Below are positions 4,844 to 6,906 of a DNA stretch of 6,906 nt, in pieces. Position 1 is the first letter of the stretch, and each line of letters begins with the position of its first letter. A program made the translations under genes and the position numbers. Source of the DNA: Gammaproteobacteria bacterium (GTDB taxonomy: Bacteria > Pseudomonadota > Gammaproteobacteria > Steroidobacterales > SZUA-146); contig QIGP01000440.1 in NCBI GenBank assembly GCA_003228965.1, positions 1 through 6,906 of the forward strand, in the 5' to 3' direction. A model generated the notes under the pieces. It saw nothing but the letters and a program-made list of their open reading frames with translations. It had not been told where the DNA came from and did not search any database.

Positions 4844-6821
4844 CAATGCCAAAAACCTCGTGACGCCGCTTACTCCCAGTTTGTTGTCGCGTCTGGAAAA
4901 TGCAGTTCGTAACGAAACGCGCGGTGAACTTGAAAGTGCGCTTGAGCGTTACCGCTCCGTGTTGGAGCAAGAACCCGATAACTTTGAGGCGTTGAGTTTA
5001 CTCGGCCGGCTTGAGTATCGCTTGGGTGATAACGGCGCTGCCGTCTTTCATTTGCAGCGAGCGGTTCGTTTGGCTCCCGGACGAGCGGATGTTCACCTGG
5101 GTCTCGGCTACGCCCTTGCAAGCTCAGGCGATCAACGCCGTTCAGTTCGTTCGTTTCTTGACGCCCTGGAAGCAGATTCGACCTATGCACCTGCTTTTGT
5201 AAGCCTGGGTTGTGTGTTTGCTCAACACGAACAACACGAGTTGGCGCAACGAGCGTTCGACTTTGCAAGGCAAGCCGGATCGGAGTATCCCGAAGTTCAT
5301 TACCAACTCGGAAAGTATTACGCGGATACCGGCCACACTGAACCGGCTCTCGCCGCTTTGCTAAACGCACAACGACTGGGTGGTCGTTTTGACGATATCC
5401 ACATTATGCTGGCTCGCCTGTACTCAATGCAGGGTGCTTACCCCCAGGCTTTGGAGCGTCTCGACCATCATGTAGCAATATATCCAAATGATACTGAGGC
5501 CTCTGTTATAAGGGCGGCTACCCTAATCGAGTTAGGAAGGTACGAACATGCTCAAAACGCGTGTCAACTTGCATTGCAGTTCGAGCCGCGCAACGTTGAT
5601 GCGTTGGTGATGATAGGTCGGATTCACTATTTACGTGACGATATGGAAGGTGCGCGGCGTAGCTATCAGACTGCTATTAGCATGGACTCTGACTTGGCGG
5701 CGGGCCATGCCGGGCTCAGTGAAGTGTGCGCACGAGAAGGCGATCTCAATAATGCTCTGCACCACATTAAACGTGCCGGGGACCCTAAGAACTACGATTT
5801 ACGTACGGCGTTACTCTGCACGCGATTGCTACGACTTCGTGAACAGCATGAGGAAGCTATTCGACTGCTAAGTAACAGGTTAAAAAACCGTCGTGATCAT
5901 GTAGCCGGGCGTAGAAAATGTCACTTCACGTTGGGTGAGTTACACGAAGTCCAGCAGGACTACGCGCGCGCATACAAACACTACACGCTAGCGAATGAGT
6001 TGCGGCAATCTTTGCAGAAACCACTGTCGGTTGGTGCGCTTTCGCTTTTAAGTTATTTTAATTCCGATCGTATGGCGCGTCTTCGAAGAGGCGAAGTCGC
6101 GGCGCCCCAACCTGTATTTGTCGTTGGGGCGCCAGGGTTTGCTTTTGAGGTTGTGAAGCATCTGCTCCAGTGTCATCCCGAAATTGAGCTGAGCAATAAT
6201 AAATTGCCGCTGGTGGAGCTTGCCAAGACCGTGCCTTCTTTTCTTGCAACACCCAAACCGTTCCCTGAGGCTCTGGTCGATGCTCGTGTGGCCGAACTCA
6301 AGAAGTTATCTACGCAATTTCGCGAGACCAATTTTAAGCAAAACGTGCGAATTGTGATCGACGCGCATTTCGATAACGCTCTGTATCTGGGATTCGCCAG
6401 TCTTCTGTTTCCCAACTTGCGCGTGATTCATGTTGTTCAAGACACAACCGATTCTGCGCTCGATATTTACACCAGTGAGAGCCCACCGTCGTGTGTCGAG
6501 TTACCGACGGATATGCCGTCTATCAAGCTAAGACTTGAACAGCTTCAGGCCACAATGTCGCACTGGAATGCGCTTAGAGAATTCCCGTCGCTGTCGATAA
6601 ATTACGAAAAACTTGTTGCAAGACCCAAGGAAGGCCTGGAGCGAATGCTCGGTTTTATCGGTGTCGAAAGTCACCCGGTTCTTTTTGCCCGTTTGCGTAA
6701 GCAAGGTCCCGACGGTGATTTGTTGTCGATTGCGCGTGGAAAGGTCGGTAAGAGCCTCCCGTTTAAGCCGTACATGGATGATTTTCCGGATCGACTTTCT
6801 GCTCACGACCTCACGTTCTAG
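4815..6821 (+). CDS. TPR protein with C-terminal pseudo-sulfotransferase domain
   Basis: A 668-residue protein if it starts at TTG 4815, which overlaps the upstream gene by 29 bases; GTG 4860 (residue 16) is the alternative and would leave a 16-base gap. Both leave the TPR region whole. TPR units run from about residue 26 to 326, and a last one (about 370-400: FTLGELHEV, YKHYTLANEL) precedes the C-terminal domain, as in the upstream gene. The domain (about 433-620) is recognisable as sulfotransferase-like from PVFVVGAP, DNALYLGFASLLFPNLRVIHV, MSHW and NYEKLV. Key residues differ from the family pattern: the 5' loop M-P-R-S-G-T-T reads APGFAFE (439-445), G-E-L-P reads NKLP (462-465), D-K-M-P reads DAHF (516-519), and the 3'-phosphate Arg and Ser read Gln542 and Asp550. 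It is therefore probably unable to bind PAPS normally, a pseudoenzyme by inference. It has no signal peptide. It is likely a diverged tandem paralogue co-translated with its neighbour. Confidence 0.87.
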   Translation: MNPLPIEFSDNAKNLVTPLTPSLLSRLENAVRNETRGELESALERYRSVLEQEPDNFEALSLLGRLEYRLGDNGAAVFHLQRAVRLAPGRADVHLGLGYALASSGDQRRSVRSFLDALEADSTYAPAFVSLGCVFAQHEQHELAQRAFDFARQAGSEYPEVHYQLGKYYADTGHTEPALAALLNAQRLGGRFDDIHIMLARLYSMQGAYPQALERLDHHVAIYPNDTEASVIRAATLIELGRYEHAQNACQLALQFEPRNVDALVMIGRIHYLRDDMEGARRSYQTAISMDSDLAAGHAGLSEVCAREGDLNNALHHIKRAGDPKNYDLRTALLCTRLLRLREQHEEAIRLLSNRLKNRRDHVAGRRKCHFTLGELHEVQQDYARAYKHYTLANELRQSLQKPLSVGALSLLSYFNSDRMARLRRGEVAAPQPVFVVGAPGFAFEVVKHLLQCHPEIELSNNKLPLVELAKTVPSFLATPKPFPEALVDARVAELKKLSTQFRETNFKQNVRIVIDAHFDNALYLGFASLLFPNLRVIHVVQDTTDSALDIYTSESPPSCVELPTDMPSIKLRLEQLQATMSHWNALREFPSLSINYEKLVARPKEGLERMLGFIGVESHPVLFARLRKQGPDGDLLSIARGKVGKSLPFKPYMDDFPDRLSAHDLTF

Positions 6822-6906
6822 CCTGCATTATTCATGAGTTGATGGAATTTATCGCCGCTGTGGTGTGGGCAGTTGTGCTGATCGCCCGCCGGGACATAGC
6901 CGTAGC
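6818..6906 (-). CDS. Possible C-terminal end of a convergent gene (partial, uncertain)
   Basis: Read on the minus strand, a frame is open from the right edge to a TAG whose last base is at 6818. It encodes a balanced hydrophilic tail including GYVPAGDQHNCPHH. If real, it would overlap the end of the upstream operon gene by four bases in tail-to-tail orientation. With 28 codons visible, an open frame is not strong evidence and no family is recognised. It shares codon boundaries with the competing plus-strand frame, so at most one is likely to be coding. Confidence 0.25.
   Translation of the reverse strand, partial: YGYVPAGDQHNCPHHSGDKFHQLMNNAG
6842..6906 (+). CDS. Possible start of a downstream gene (3' partial, uncertain)
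   Basis: ATG 6842 opens a frame that runs off the right edge. The first residues, MEFIAAVVWAVVLIARR, look like a short hydrophobic membrane or signal segment followed by Arg-Arg. It lies 20 bases after the preceding stop, as expected for an operon member, but only a weak GAG (6836-6838) serves as a ribosome binding site. The opposite strand is open over the same bases. No function can be given. Confidence 0.3.
   Translation, partial: MEFIAAVVWAVVLIARRDIAV

Noticed and set aside
4846..4863. ATG just after the stop of the first TPR-sulfotransferase gene
   Set aside because: It is out of frame with the following gene and meets a TGA after five codons, so it is not the start of that gene.
4870..5370. 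166-codon open frame on the minus strand
   Set aside because: It is antisense to the TPR region of the last full gene, with Arg/Gln-rich low-information composition. The plus-strand frame shows clear TPR periodicity over the same bases.
2774..6821. TPR-linked glycosyltransferase (O-GlcNAc transferase type) as an alternative identity for the pair
   Set aside because: The C-terminal domains carry the sulfotransferase pattern (VG.P loop, N..YLG....LFP..RV, HW helix and Y-E strand) and none of the glycosyltransferase landmarks, and they are too short for a GT41 domain.
6822..6906. Intrinsic terminator after the last full gene
   Set aside because: No GC-rich hairpin followed by a T-run was found in the 85 bases available.

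Overview
The window reads as part of one plus-strand operon-like block from a Gram-negative bacterium, most likely a marine-type proteobacterium. That assignment is inferred from a classical lipoprotein signal, roughly 50 % G+C by eye, a standard genetic code, GTG/TTG starts and the gene families present. No rRNA, tRNA, mobile element or CRISPR was seen.

Layout: (1) positions 1-1010 hold the 3' part of a CRTAC/ASPIC-UnbV type protein with FG-GAP/VCBS calcium loops, whose start lies off the left edge. (2) Positions 1007-2638 encode a TPR lipoprotein, with a 4-base stop/start overlap (GTGA) with gene 1. (3) Positions 2639-2773 are a 135-base gap with three copies of ACTAAG and a weak candidate promoter. 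(4) Positions 2774-4843 encode a TPR protein with a C-terminal sulfotransferase-like domain. (5) Positions 4815-6821 encode a second protein of the same architecture, overlapping the first by 29 bases if the TTG start is right. (6) The last 85 bases could hold the start of another plus-strand gene or the end of a convergent minus-strand gene; the sequence is too short to decide.

The most interesting feature is the tandem TPR-sulfotransferase pair. Both proteins keep the recognisable fold segments (a 'VG.P' strand-loop, 'D....N..YLG....LFP..RV..', an 'HW' helix and a 'Y E' strand), but the residues expected to bind PAPS and catalyse sulfation are altered. The first protein keeps P and R of the 5' loop and the R/S of the 3'-phosphate motif, but lacks the S-G-T-T residues, the acidic catalytic residue and the D-K lysine. 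The second has lost essentially all of these. They look like a degenerate or pseudo-sulfotransferase pair and may act as scaffolds, as binding proteins, or with one supporting the other.

Working model (inference): genes 1 and 2 make envelope proteins (a calcium-loop beta-propeller-like protein and a membrane-anchored TPR lipoprotein), while genes 3 and 4 make soluble proteins without signal peptides. The gap before gene 3 could mark a second transcription unit. What the system acts on cannot be read from this window.
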